Shown: positions 17,966 to 25,861 of the stretch, in pieces | Numbering within the stretch: position 1 is the first letter of the stretch | Layout: each line of letters opens with the position of its first letter | Translations under genes and position numbers: made by a program | The notes under the pieces: generated by a model | What the model was told of the DNA's origin: nothing | The model's input: the letters and a program-made list of their open reading frames with translations, nothing else | Database searches by the model: none | Origin: Tissierellia bacterium | GTDB taxonomy: Bacteria > Bacillota > Clostridia > Peptostreptococcales > Acidaminobacteraceae | Length of the DNA stretch: 34,035 nucleotides | Direction of reading: 5' to 3' | Assembly: GCA_012799095.1 (NCBI GenBank) | Contig: JAAZLX010000091.1 | Location: 1 to 34,035 of the forward strand

Positions 17966-18815
17966 AACAATTATGATTCAAGGCACCATGTCCTCCGCTG
18001 GAAAGAGTCTGCTCACGACAGGGTTATGCCGCGTGTTTAAACAGGATGGCTACAGTGTTGCACCATTTAAATCGCAGAATATGTCACGCAACTTTTTTGT
18101 CACGGACGAAGGGTTTGAGATGAGCAATGCTCAAGTCGTCCAAGCGGAGGCGGCAGGTATCGCTCCAACTGTGCAGATGAATCCTGTTTTGCTAAAGCCT
18201 GTGACCGATATGGGTTCGGAGGTCATTGTGAACGGCGAATCCCGCGGTCATATGCGCGCCGCAGAATATTTTCAGTATAAAAAAACACTGATTCCATATG
18301 TTATGGCGGCTTTTGAATCCCTATCATCCAGGCATGACATCATCGTAATCGAGGGTGCAGGAAGTCCGGCAGAGATTAACTTAAAAGGGGACGACTTCGT
18401 CAATATGGGACTTGCAAAGATGGTTGATGCGCCGGTGTTGTTGGTCGGTGATATCGACTGTGGAGGGGTATTCGCCCAGCTCGTCGGAACACTTATACTG
18501 CTAGATGATGATGAACGTGATCGAGTTCGCGGAACCATTGTAAACAAGTTTCGTGGCGATATAGAAATCTTCCGCCCCGGCATTGCCATGTTGGAGGAGC
18601 GAAGCGGCAAGCCTGTCGTGGGGGTGTTGCCATATCTGTCGGTTAACATTGACGAGGAGGATAGCCTAATTCGCGGCACCATGAAAAAACCCGTAAACAA
18701 CGGAGAGATGGACAGTGTGTCCTATCGGGAAGCGCAATATGATATCTTAGCTGCTGCTATAAGAACGCATTTGAATCTTCCGTTCATTTACAATGTATTG
18801 GAGGGTAAGGTATGA
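17958..18815 (+). CDS. cbiP: Cobyric acid synthase (CbiP) lacking its glutamine amidotransferase domain
   Basis: CbiP normally amidates the b, d, e and g side chains of adenosylcobyrinate diamide. The synthetase domain is complete: [17 protein letters not shown]-loop, [47 protein letters not shown] and [15 protein letters not shown] up to about residue 236. Then the normal glutaminase domain (about 200 residues with a Cys-His-Glu triad) is absent, and the sequence resumes with [17 protein letters not shown], which matches the extreme C-terminus of ordinary CbiP. The protein is 285 residues against about 490-510. The frame is preserved, so this looks like a clean internal deletion. It may use ammonia, need a separate glutaminase, or be inactive. 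Confidence 0.9.
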   Translation: MAKTIMIQGTMSSAGKSLLTTGLCRVFKQDGYSVAPFKSQNMSRNFFVTDEGFEMSNAQVVQAEAAGIAPTVQMNPVLLKPVTDMGSEVIVNGESRGHMRAAEYFQYKKTLIPYVMAAFESLSSRHDIIVIEGAGSPAEINLKGDDFVNMGLAKMVDAPVLLVGDIDCGGVFAQLVGTLILLDDDERDRVRGTIVNKFRGDIEIFRPGIAMLEERSGKPVVGVLPYLSVNIDEEDSLIRGTMKKPVNNGEMDSVSYREAQYDILAAAIRTHLNLPFIYNVLEGKV

Positions 18816-19339
18816 AGCAGGGATTGATTCACCTTTACACCGGAGAAGGTAAAGGAAAAACGACGGCGGCGCTCGGATTGCTTCTTCGTGCGCACGGGCG
18901 GGGTATGCGCGTCGTTCTTGTCCAGTTTCTCAAAGGTCGCGAAACCGGGGAAATAAACTCGTTGAACCACTTGCCTGGTGTTACCGTCATGCGTAATACG
19001 AGAGATTTTGGATTTTATAAATATGAAAATAAGCAAGAAAGAGCGGAAATAAACCAACAAAACAATAAAAACCTGATAGAAGCGTCCCGCTTGGCTAATG
19101 AGGGGCTTTGTGATTTGCTGGTTCTGGATGAAATCTGCTCAGCATATAACTGCGGCGCGCTGGATGTCGAATTTGCCGATACACTGATTATAAACAAGCC
19201 ATCCGGCTTGGAACTGGTATTGACCGGCAGGAACGCTCCTAATAGCTTTATAGAGTCTGCGGATTACATCACTGAATTTGTTAAGCGCAAGCATCCGTAT
19301 GATAGGGGCATTGCCGCACGGGAAGGAGTCGAATTCTAA
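18812..19339 (+). CDS. cobO: Corrinoid adenosyltransferase (CobO/BtuR type)
   Basis: This enzyme transfers the adenosyl group from ATP to cob(I)alamin or cob(I)yrinate diamide, producing the adenosylated forms used by CbiP, CbiB and Cob[17 protein letters not shown] is the P-loop, [10 protein letters not shown] and [13 protein letters not shown] (Walker B) follow, and [10 protein letters not shown] lies near the C-terminus. The length of 175 residues is normal. It overlaps cbiP by 4 bases and cbiC by one base. Confidence 0.93.
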   Translation: MKQGLIHLYTGEGKGKTTAALGLLLRAHGRGMRVVLVQFLKGRETGEINSLNHLPGVTVMRNTRDFGFYKYENKQERAEINQQNNKNLIEASRLANEGLCDLLVLDEICSAYNCGALDVEFADTLIINKPSGLELVLTGRNAPNSFIESADYITEFVKRKHPYDRGIAAREGVEF

Positions 19340-19971
19340 TGATGGAGTATATTAAGCCGGATGAAATCGAAAAGCGCAGCTTTGAGATTATTCGAAGCGA
19401 GCTGCTACACCCTCTTGATCCGGTTCTCGCGCCTGTAATTCTACGAGTCATCCATACTACCGCTGACTTTGAATACCTAGACACGCTTGCTTTCTCTGAG
19501 AGCGTTATCGAGCTCGCAACAGCGGCTCTGCGCAAGGGTGTCTCAATTATTAGCGACACAAATATGGTTAAAGCCGGGGTTGACAAGACGCGGCTTTCCG
19601 CTTTCGGGGGTGATGCTTTATGCTTTATGCAAGACGAGGATGTTGCGGAAATGGCAAAGCAGGCCGGCACGACCCGAGCTAAAGCGGCTGTAGATAAAGC
19701 GGCAATGCAGGACAAGCCACTTATCTTCGCCATTGGAAATGCGCCGACAGCTCTAATGCGAATATGCGAGTTGAAAGAAGCCGGAAAGCTTTCACCTGAA
19801 CTTGTTATTGGAGTCCCGGTAGGGTTTGTCAATGTGGTTGAATCAAAAGAGGCCCTTACTCGTTCAGGCATACCCTATATTACTGCGCGTGGGCGCAAAG
19901 GTGGCAGCAATGTTGCCGCCGCAATTTGTAATGCGCTGCTACGAATTGCCGGGGCCAATAAAAATGTCTAA
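19339..19971 (+). CDS. cbiC: Cobalt-precorrin-8 methylmutase (CbiC)
   Basis: CbiC moves the C11 methyl group to C12, forming cobyrinate. RVIHTTADFEY (about residue 33) contains the catalytic His. ISDTNMVKAGVDK, FAIGNAPTAL and PELVIGVPVGFVNVVESKE are further family motifs. At 210 residues it has normal length. It starts at ATG 19339 (or ATG 19342 right behind it), sharing a base with the cobO stop, and overlaps the next gene by 8 bases. Confidence 0.95.
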   Translation: MMEYIKPDEIEKRSFEIIRSELLHPLDPVLAPVILRVIHTTADFEYLDTLAFSESVIELATAALRKGVSIISDTNMVKAGVDKTRLSAFGGDALCFMQDEDVAEMAKQAGTTRAKAAVDKAAMQDKPLIFAIGNAPTALMRICELKEAGKLSPELVIGVPVGFVNVVESKEALTRSGIPYITARGRKGGSNVAAAICNALLRIAGANKNV

Positions 19972-20898
19972 GATACTTTGCATAATTGATGGCATGAATG
20001 ATCCGGCGTTCGATGTAGGAAAATATCCGGCTTTGTCATCTTTTCCTATACGCGAATATGCTAAGACGGTCCCGAATGGATTTGAAGCCGAGACACTGCC
20101 ATGTGTTTTAACACTTCTCGGCATAACCTCACTACCGAAAAATATACGCGGATGGATCGAAGCACTTGGCGCAGGGATACAAACTAACCCGGAAGACTTA
20201 ATTTTTCGGGGAAGCTTGGTAGAGCTAAACAGAGATGGAATATGCGTCGGCTTCTGTAATGCTCCGATAATATTCCTGTGTTGAGTCAACTACGATACTT
20301 TTCACTGGGGGGATATAAAAGCCTATTGATAATTCCGGGGTACGCATCATATGTCGATTCTATAATGACACCTATGCCGTTTGACATGATCGGTAAAAAC
20401 ATACATGAGCTACCATGTCCTAACATTCCTGAGTTACTCGATGCTCTTGATATTCTTGGCAATATCGATTCCTCACGTGCAATTATTCCTTGGATGGCTT
20501 CTGTGAAGAAGCCCTTGCCGCACTTTCATGAAAAGGCGGCAGTTGTCAGCGGTACAAACGTAATTCAAGGCATTGCAATTGCCTTGAATATGCATCATGT
20601 ATCGCTTGAGGGAATGACAGGAGATACGAATACAAACCTTAACGCAAAAGCTCAAACGGCATTGAAACTTACAAAGGAATACCATCTTGTCATATTGCAC
20701 ATTGGTGGTTGCGATGAAGCGGCACATAGGATGAATCGGGTTGAAAAAGAATCATTTCTTTCGAGGGTTGATGAAATTGTATTAACGGAGTTGCTGGCAT
20801 CAGATCACGACATAGAGGTAGTATCAGACCATGGGGTCGATCCGGCAACAGGTAGACATATTGGTGGATTACAGCCAGCTTTCCGTTTGTATAAATAA
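19964..20898 (+). pseudogene. Phosphoglycerate-mutase-like (alkaline phosphatase superfamily) protein, frame-shifted
   Basis: The first frame (19964-20284, 106 residues) starts MSKILCIIDGMNDP, with an N-terminal metal-binding Asp, and contains FRGSLVELNRDG. The second frame (20278-20898) continues with YFSLGGYKSLLIIPG, HIGGCDEAAHRMN and VVSDHGVDPATGRHIGG, the C-terminal metal site. Together they make one protein of about 310 residues of the cofactor-independent phosphoglycerate mutase / AlkP superfamily. The frames overlap by 7 bases near 20,280 with a -1 relation, which fits a one-base deletion or a sequencing error. I see no slippery heptamer. Such genes occur in B12 clusters and could act as a phosphatase in nucleotide-loop assembly; that role is inference. 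Confidence 0.7.
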
Positions 20899-20954
20899 GA
20901 GTGCGGTCTGCACGGCGAAGTGGGTGAGAAGTCAACGATTTTTCGGAGAATAAG
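20899..20954. other. End of the B12 operon, before the IS remnant
   Basis: A small GTGC-GGTCT-GCAC hairpin follows the last stop but has no T-run, so no convincing operon terminator is visible. This may be the outer end of the IS3-type remnant; I could not recognise its terminal repeat. Confidence 0.3.
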
Positions 20955-21245
20955 TTAAGCACCACATGGTAAATTCCGTTTGTTCCAGGTATTCAGGAAC
21001 TGAATGGGGCTAAGATAGCCCCGTCGTTTTTGAAGCCGGCGTCTGTTGTAAAAGACCTCAATATATTCAAATATGGCTTGTCGCGCAGCCTCCCGGGTCG
21101 GATAGAAATGCCAGTGGATGATCTCTTTTTAAAGAATAGAAAAGAAGCTCTCGCTCCACGCGTTGTCGCCCGGTTTTCCGACTGCGGAGAAGCTCTGCAG
21201 CCAGCCGTAAGCGGCTATCTGCTCTTGCACCTCGGCCGCTGTATA
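20955..21245 (-). pseudogene. IS3-family transposase (orfB, rve/DDE domain) C-terminal remnant
   Basis: Read on the - strand from 21245, the frame gives YTAAEVQEQIAAYGWLQSFS, then GKPGDNAWSESFF containing the third acidic residue of the DDE triad, then an in-frame TAA at 21131-21129. It continues in the same frame with EIIHWHFYPTREAARQAI, NRRRLQKRRGYLSPIQFLN and a final stop at 20957-20955. This is the usual C-terminus of IS3 orfB; LKxE is expected where LTAAKE is read, so one base change (AAA to TAA) created the stop. The N-terminal part is missing because a group II intron end joins exactly before YTAAEV. It is a dead insertion sequence. Confidence 0.8.
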
Positions 21246-21321
21246 ATCGACTAAGGAAAAGGGATTGCTCCCTTCCCCTCGTCTAAGAACCGTACATGAG
21301 AGTTTCCCACTCATACGGCTC
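21246..21321 (-). mobile_element. Group II intron 3' end (domains V and VI)
   Basis: On the - strand, GAGCCGTATGAG...CATGTACGGTTC (21321-21287) is a textbook group II intron domain V, with the lower stem, the two-base bulge and a GAAA-containing tip. It is followed by a domain VI hairpin (GGGGAAGGGA-GCAA-TCCCTTTTCC) with an unpaired A shortly before the end GTCGAT, which matches the -AY 3' border. The next base starts the transposase codon TAT, so the intron sits inside the IS3 gene. I see no reverse transcriptase frame upstream, so only the 3' end of a dead intron seems to be left. Confidence 0.8.
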
Positions 21322-21756
21322 AAGCATTTCTTCACTTTTTCAAGCGGCGATTGGCGAATGGAGTTTCAGTTTTCTCAGGAGAAAGTACTCTTTATCTAAG
21401 AATGGATTTTTCGAGATTTGCAATTTTGGATGCCTCACTATGGGAATTCTCCTGAGGTTGATCTACTGGAATAAAGTGTAAGTTTGAATATCATTTACTC
21501 ACTATTTCGTTATTTTTTGAAAATACCAATAACCTCAAATCACATACAACAGCTTAAGAGTTTGAGTCCGTTAGTTTCCACTTACGCAAATCTTATCTTC
21601 TCTTTTCAACCGGAAACTTTGGTTTTTTATTCTCGTTACCTTTAAAATCAAGTGATTTGTATTAATGGTCTAAAAAGAGTTATAATCTTTCTTAGGGTGA
21701 CTTTCAAACGAAGCATCGTTTGTCCTTAATCTTAGATAAACAAAGTTTGTGAATCA
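21322..21756. other. Gene-free junction region
   Basis: This stretch is AT-rich and has stops in all frames; small ORFs such as 21296-21481 look accidental. It holds one perfect 10-base inverted repeat (CTCAGGAGAA at 21374-21383 and TTCTCCTGAG at 21447-21456). It probably consists of decayed intron or insertion sequence DNA joined to the backbone upstream of rnfC. I find no RNA gene. Confidence 0.45.
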
Positions 21757-21765
21757 TGATATAAT
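21757..21765 (+). promoter_or_regulatory. rnfC: Probable extended -10 promoter of the rnf operon
   Basis: TGATATAAT matches an extended -10 element (TGN followed by a perfect TATAAT) 65 bases ahead of the rnfC start. No good -35 box is present at the normal distance, which extended -10 promoters can tolerate. Confidence 0.5.
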
Positions 21766-21830
21766 TGACGGGATGCTATTATAGATATCTTGTACATATA
21801 GTCGACCAGTCGGCTAGAGGAGGAAATCAC

Positions 21831-23150
21831 ATGGAAGTAAAGTCCTTCAAGGGCGGGGTTCATGTACCGCATTCAAAGGGCTTGACCGAGGCGAAAGAAA
21901 CGGTAGTCTGCAGTCCCCCGGCGTCCGTTTTTATCTCAATGCGACAGCATATCGGTGCACCGGCCAAACCGGTAGTTGCACCAAAAGATTCGGTCAAGAA
22001 GGGACAACTTATCGGAGAGGCCGGTGGCTTTGTTTCGGCCAATATTCACAGCAGTGTTTCTGGTACTGTCAAAAAGATACATACCATGAAAATCATGGGT
22101 CTTGATACCACAGTCATTCAAATAGATAATGACTTTGAAGAAACCTGGCATGAATCGGTCAAACCTCGTTCAGGCATCGACCAACTCAGCGGCAGTGATA
22201 TCAAAAATCTGATCATGGAAGCCGGAATCGTCGGAATGGGCGGTGCGGGCTTTCCTTTGCATGTTAAATTATCCCCGCCGGAGAACAAACCGATCGACAC
22301 ATTCATAGTCAATGGAACAGAGTGTGAACCCTATTTGACCTGTGACCACCGTCTCATGTTGGAAGAATCTGATCAGATCATACAAGGTCTGCTCTTTATG
22401 ATGAAGACGGTATCAGTCAAAAAAGCCTACATCGGGATCGAAGTCAACAAGCCGGATGCAATCGAAGTCATGAAAAATGCAGCCGCACCTTATGATTCGA
22501 TCGAAGTTGTTCCACTGGCGGCAAAATATCCCCAAGGTGGAGAAAAACAATTGATATATGCCTGCACCAAGCGTGAAGTACCTTCCGGAGGCCTCCCGGC
22601 TGACATTGGAGTCGTGGTGGCAAATGTTGCAACCACAAAAGCAGTAGCTGATTATGTCGTAATGGGTCAACCAGTCACAGAACGAGTCTGCACGGTGACC
22701 GGCTCCGGAATAACTACACCGAAAAACCTGCTGATCAAGGTCGGGACACCACTGCAACATCTGATCGATGAGTGTGATGGATTGACAGCAGACAGTGCTA
22801 AATTGATCATGGGCGGTCCAATGATGGGCAATGCCGTGGCATCGGCATCATTCCCGTCTACTAAGACCACTGGTGGACTGTTGATATTGAATCTGGCAGA
22901 CGCCAAAATCGGTGAAACAACGGCCTGCATCAAATGTGGTCGGTGCGTTACTGCTTGTCCAATGGGACTCCAACCGGTTTATATCAGTCAATACAGTCTG
23001 AGAGACCGGATGGATCTAGCTGAAAAATATCATCCGGTCGATTGTATCGAATGCGGTTCATGTTCCTTCATCTGTCCCGCCAACCGACCGCTGGTTCACT
23101 CAATTCGCGTGGCCAAACGCCATGTCATGGAAAACAGGCGAAAGGTCTAG
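21831..23150 (+). CDS. rnfC: Rnf complex subunit C (NADH-binding iron-sulfur subunit)
   Basis: RnfC is the cytoplasmic NADH/NAD+ and FMN site of the Rnf complex, which couples ferredoxin oxidation by NAD+ to ion export. The N-terminus FKGGVHVPHSKG is typical. GMGGAGFPLHVKL (about residue 138) and NGTECEPYLTCDHRLM belong to the nucleotide/flavin-binding fold shared with NuoF. Two 4Fe-4S motifs lie at the C-terminus, CIKCGRCVTACP and CIECGSCSFICP. I take ATG 21831 with AGGAGG just upstream, 22 codons inside the ORF track entry, giving 439 residues. It leads the operon rnfCDGEAB. Confidence 0.95.
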   Translation: MEVKSFKGGVHVPHSKGLTEAKETVVCSPPASVFISMRQHIGAPAKPVVAPKDSVKKGQLIGEAGGFVSANIHSSVSGTVKKIHTMKIMGLDTTVIQIDNDFEETWHESVKPRSGIDQLSGSDIKNLIMEAGIVGMGGAGFPLHVKLSPPENKPIDTFIVNGTECEPYLTCDHRLMLEESDQIIQGLLFMMKTVSVKKAYIGIEVNKPDAIEVMKNAAAPYDSIEVVPLAAKYPQGGEKQLIYACTKREVPSGGLPADIGVVVANVATTKAVADYVVMGQPVTERVCTVTGSGITTPKNLLIKVGTPLQHLIDECDGLTADSAKLIMGGPMMGNAVASASFPSTKTTGGLLILNLADAKIGETTACIKCGRCVTACPMGLQPVYISQYSLRDRMDLAEKYHPVDCIECGSCSFICPANRPLVHSIRVAKRHVMENRRKV

Positions 23151-23158
23151 GTGTAGCA

Positions 23159-24103
23159 ATGGAAAGAACAATGGAACGATTCAAAGTAACTTCATCACCG
23201 CACATCAGAGATGTTGATTCGGTGACCCGTCTGATGGGCGATGTCCTTTTGGCGTTACTGCCGGCAACCGCCCTGGCGGTCTATTTATATGGTCTAAGAG
23301 CACTGCTGTTGATCGTTGTCACTGTCCTAGCGGCAGTAGCGACCGAGGCAGTATGTCAGAAGCTACGAAAACAAACGATCACAATCAATGATCTGTCAGC
23401 CGTTGTGACAGGGCTATTATTAGCACTCAACCTGCCGGCCGGTGCCCCTCTCTGGATGGGTGCGCTTGGATCGATTTTCGCCATTTTTATAGTAAAACAG
23501 GTATTTGGGGGACTGGGTGAGAACTTCATGAACCCGGCATTGGCTGCCCGGGTATTTCTGGCCGTCAGTTACCCGAAATTAATGGGTCAATACTTTGACC
23601 CGGCAACCGATGCTCTCAGTAGTGCCACACCGCTGGCCCTGCTCAAAGAAGGTCAGATGTCTGAAATGCCTTCGATGTTTGACAGTTTTCTGGGGACCGT
23701 CAGTGGTTCGATCGGTGAGAGCAGTGCTGCCGCTCTACTGATCGGCGGACTTTACCTGTTGTTTCGTAAAGTCATCACTTGGGAGATCCCAGTATTATTT
23801 ATTGGGACAGTCTTTGTTGGAACATTCTTGCTTTATGGCTTTGATGCCCAGGTGGCTCTGTTGGCTATTTTATCGGGTGGTGTATTTCTCGGTGGATTCT
23901 TTATGGCGACTGACTATGCTACCAGTCCGATCCATTTCAATGGACGGATCGTATTCGCTCTAGGGGCAGGCTTGCTGACGGTATTGATCAGACGGTTTGG
24001 AGCCTATCCTGAAGGTGTCATGTTTGCCATATTGTTGATGAACGCCTTTACACCGGCGATTGAAAAATTCACCGCGCCCAAAATCTTTGGAGGTGCCAAG
24101 TGA
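23159..24103 (+). CDS. rnfD: Rnf complex subunit D (membrane, covalent FMN)
   Basis: RnfD is a membrane subunit related to NqrB that carries covalently bound FMN. The start is ATG 23159 (protein MERTMERFKVTSSPHIRD); the longer ORF track start lies within rnfC. About nine to ten hydrophobic helices are visible. LGENFMNPALAARVFL (about residue 120) is a family motif, and SSATPLALL near residue 158 provides the Thr expected to carry FMN. The length of 314 residues is normal. It overlaps rnfG by 4 bases. Confidence 0.94.
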   Translation: MERTMERFKVTSSPHIRDVDSVTRLMGDVLLALLPATALAVYLYGLRALLLIVVTVLAAVATEAVCQKLRKQTITINDLSAVVTGLLLALNLPAGAPLWMGALGSIFAIFIVKQVFGGLGENFMNPALAARVFLAVSYPKLMGQYFDPATDALSSATPLALLKEGQMSEMPSMFDSFLGTVSGSIGESSAAALLIGGLYLLFRKVITWEIPVLFIGTVFVGTFLLYGFDAQVALLAILSGGVFLGGFFMATDYATSPIHFNGRIVFALGAGLLTVLIRRFGAYPEGVMFAILLMNAFTPAIEKFTAPKIFGGAK

Positions 24104-24672
24104 AAGATATTATAAGGCTGGGTTCGATATTACTCGGATTTGGTATTGTAAGTGCACTCCTATTGGGATTGACCTACCAGGTGACACTTGAACCGATCAC
24201 ACAATCACGTGCTCTGGCCGATCAGCAAAATCAGCAGATGGTCGCACCGGAAGCTGAACAATTCATCGCAGTAGATGAATCCATTTTGGAAAAGATCCAA
24301 GCCAAAAACCCCGGTATCATTGATATCGTCCAGGCTGAAAAAGCCGGACAAGTCTTGGGATATGTTGTCAAAAGCAATACCAATGGCTTTGGTGGTCCGA
24401 TGGAAGTGATGGTCGGGATAGATGGATCCGGAACATTGACCGGTATCCGTTTGGGCAATCATGCCGAAACACCCGGTCTGGGCGATAACGCCAACAAACC
24501 GGAATTCTATGACCAGTTTCCCGGAAAAGACATTGTAAGTGGCATTGGCGTCAACAAAGGAGAGCCAGGAAACAACGAAATCCAGGCGATCACCGGAGCC
24601 ACCGTTACATCACGGGCTGTGGTTGATGCAGTCAATGCAGTGAAAGTCGTAATTGAGGAGGTGGGCCAATGA
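24100..24672 (+). CDS. rnfG: Rnf complex subunit G (covalent FMN)
   Basis: RnfG has one N-terminal membrane anchor and an extracytoplasmic FMN domain. GVNKGEPGNNEIQAITGATVTSRAV near the C-terminus holds the S/T-G-A-T flavinylation site. GNHAETPGLGDNA (about residue 125) is also conserved. It begins with GTG 24100 behind GGAGGT, overlapping the rnfD stop, and is 190 residues long as usual. The separate flavin transferase (ApbE) that would be needed is not in this window. Confidence 0.93.
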   Translation: MKDIIRLGSILLGFGIVSALLLGLTYQVTLEPITQSRALADQQNQQMVAPEAEQFIAVDESILEKIQAKNPGIIDIVQAEKAGQVLGYVVKSNTNGFGGPMEVMVGIDGSGTLTGIRLGNHAETPGLGDNANKPEFYDQFPGKDIVSGIGVNKGEPGNNEIQAITGATVTSRAVVDAVNAVKVVIEEVGQ

Positions 24673-25271
24673 GACTCAGTATATTGACAAGAGGTCTGAT
24701 CAAAGACAACCCGACACTGGTTCAATTGGTCGGGATGTGCCCCGTTCTGGCTATCACGACTACACTGGAAAATGGAATTGGGATGGGACTGGCAGTAGTT
24801 GTCGTTTTGGCATTATCCAATCTCCTGGTATCCTTATCGCGAAGTTTTACACCGGAGCGGATCCGTATCCCGATCTTTGTCGTAATTATAGCAACTTTCG
24901 TAACGATCGTTGGGCTGGTCATTGAAGCATATGTGCCATCACTACATAAATCACTCGGTATCTTTATCCCGCTGATCGTGGTCAACTGTCTGATCCTGGC
25001 CCGGGCGGAAGCATTTGCCTTCAGCCACGGTCCGATCGATTCATTACTTGACGGGATCGGCATGGGACTCGGATTTACCATAGCATTGATGATCATCAGT
25101 GCTATTCGTGAGATCCTGGGAACTGGTGCAATTGCTTTTGGCGGAACCGTTTTGTTTCAATTGCCGATACCCCAGACTATCTCTATGATTTTACCGCCGG
25201 GGGCGTTTCTGGTCTTGGCTTTGGTTCTGGCAGTCAAAAATGCCATCAGCAATCGGAAAGAGGAGGCCTAA
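24669..25271 (+). CDS. rnfE: Rnf complex subunit E (membrane)
   Basis: RnfE is a six-helix membrane subunit that pairs with RnfA across the membrane in opposite orientation. ILTRGLIKDNPTLVQLVGMCPVLA at the start and IPLIVVNCLILARAEAFA (about residue 100) are the family signatures; the conserved Cys residues in GMCP and NCLI likely hold an iron-sulfur centre shared with RnfA. It has 200 residues. It follows rnfG with a 4-base overlap and is directly joined to rnfA. Confidence 0.95.
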   Translation: MRLSILTRGLIKDNPTLVQLVGMCPVLAITTTLENGIGMGLAVVVVLALSNLLVSLSRSFTPERIRIPIFVVIIATFVTIVGLVIEAYVPSLHKSLGIFIPLIVVNCLILARAEAFAFSHGPIDSLLDGIGMGLGFTIALMIISAIREILGTGAIAFGGTVLFQLPIPQTISMILPPGAFLVLALVLAVKNAISNRKEEA

Positions 25272-25853
25272 ATGGAAAACGCTGGTCTGCTAACGATCAT
25301 TGTCAGCGCCATTTTGGTAAATAACTTTGTTCTGTCACGTTTTCTTGGAATTTGTCCCTTCCTGGGGATGAGCAAAAAGGTCGAGACAGCCGCCGGAATG
25401 GGAATGGCAGTCGTCTTTGTCATGACGATGGCCGGGATATTCACCTGGTTTGCCAACAAATATCTACTTGTCCGTTTCCATATGGAATACTTACAGATTG
25501 TTATGTACATTCTGATCATTGCCGCTTTGGTCCAGTTTGTCGAGGTGGTTCTTAAGAAAATGTTGCCATCACTTTACAGTGCACTAGGAATTTTTCTACC
25601 GCTGATCACAACCAACTGTGCTGTCCTAGGGGTAGCATTGTTGAATGATCAATACAACTTTGGACTGTTAAAAACGATCGTCCACTCGGCGGCGGTTGCG
25701 GTTGGCTTCACCCTGGCTATCGTATTATTTGCCTCCATCCGCGAAAAGCTGGAAGCAAATGATGTACCGAAAGCATTTCAGGGATTCCCGATCGCTCTGA
25801 TTATCGCCAGTCTGCTGTCATTTGCCTTTTTAGGCTTCACCGGCATGGTATAG
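25272..25853 (+). CDS. rnfA: Rnf complex subunit A (membrane)
   Basis: RnfA is the second of the paired six-helix subunits. ILVNNFVLSRFLGICPFLGMS near the N-terminus and LPLITTNCAVLGVAL (about residue 108) mirror the RnfE motifs, with Cys in GICP and NCAV. The length is 193 residues. The start ATG 25272 follows the rnfE stop without a gap, with AAAGAGGAGG upstream. Confidence 0.95.
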   Translation: MENAGLLTIIVSAILVNNFVLSRFLGICPFLGMSKKVETAAGMGMAVVFVMTMAGIFTWFANKYLLVRFHMEYLQIVMYILIIAALVQFVEVVLKKMLPSLYSALGIFLPLITTNCAVLGVALLNDQYNFGLLKTIVHSAAVAVGFTLAIVLFASIREKLEANDVPKAFQGFPIALIIASLLSFAFLGFTGMV

Positions 25854-25861
25854 GAGGAAGT

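Noticed and set aside
19826-19963. N-terminal extension of the phosphoglycerate-mutase-like frame in the ORF track
   Set aside because: It lies entirely inside cbiC; ATG 19964 gives the conserved start MSKILCIIDG.
21030-21254. 74-residue + strand ORF
   Set aside because: It is the reverse of the IS3 transposase remnant, whose - strand reading has clear family motifs.
22413-22760. 115-residue - strand ORF opposite rnfC
   Set aside because: Cys- and Phe-rich shadow frame of rnfC with no start signal.
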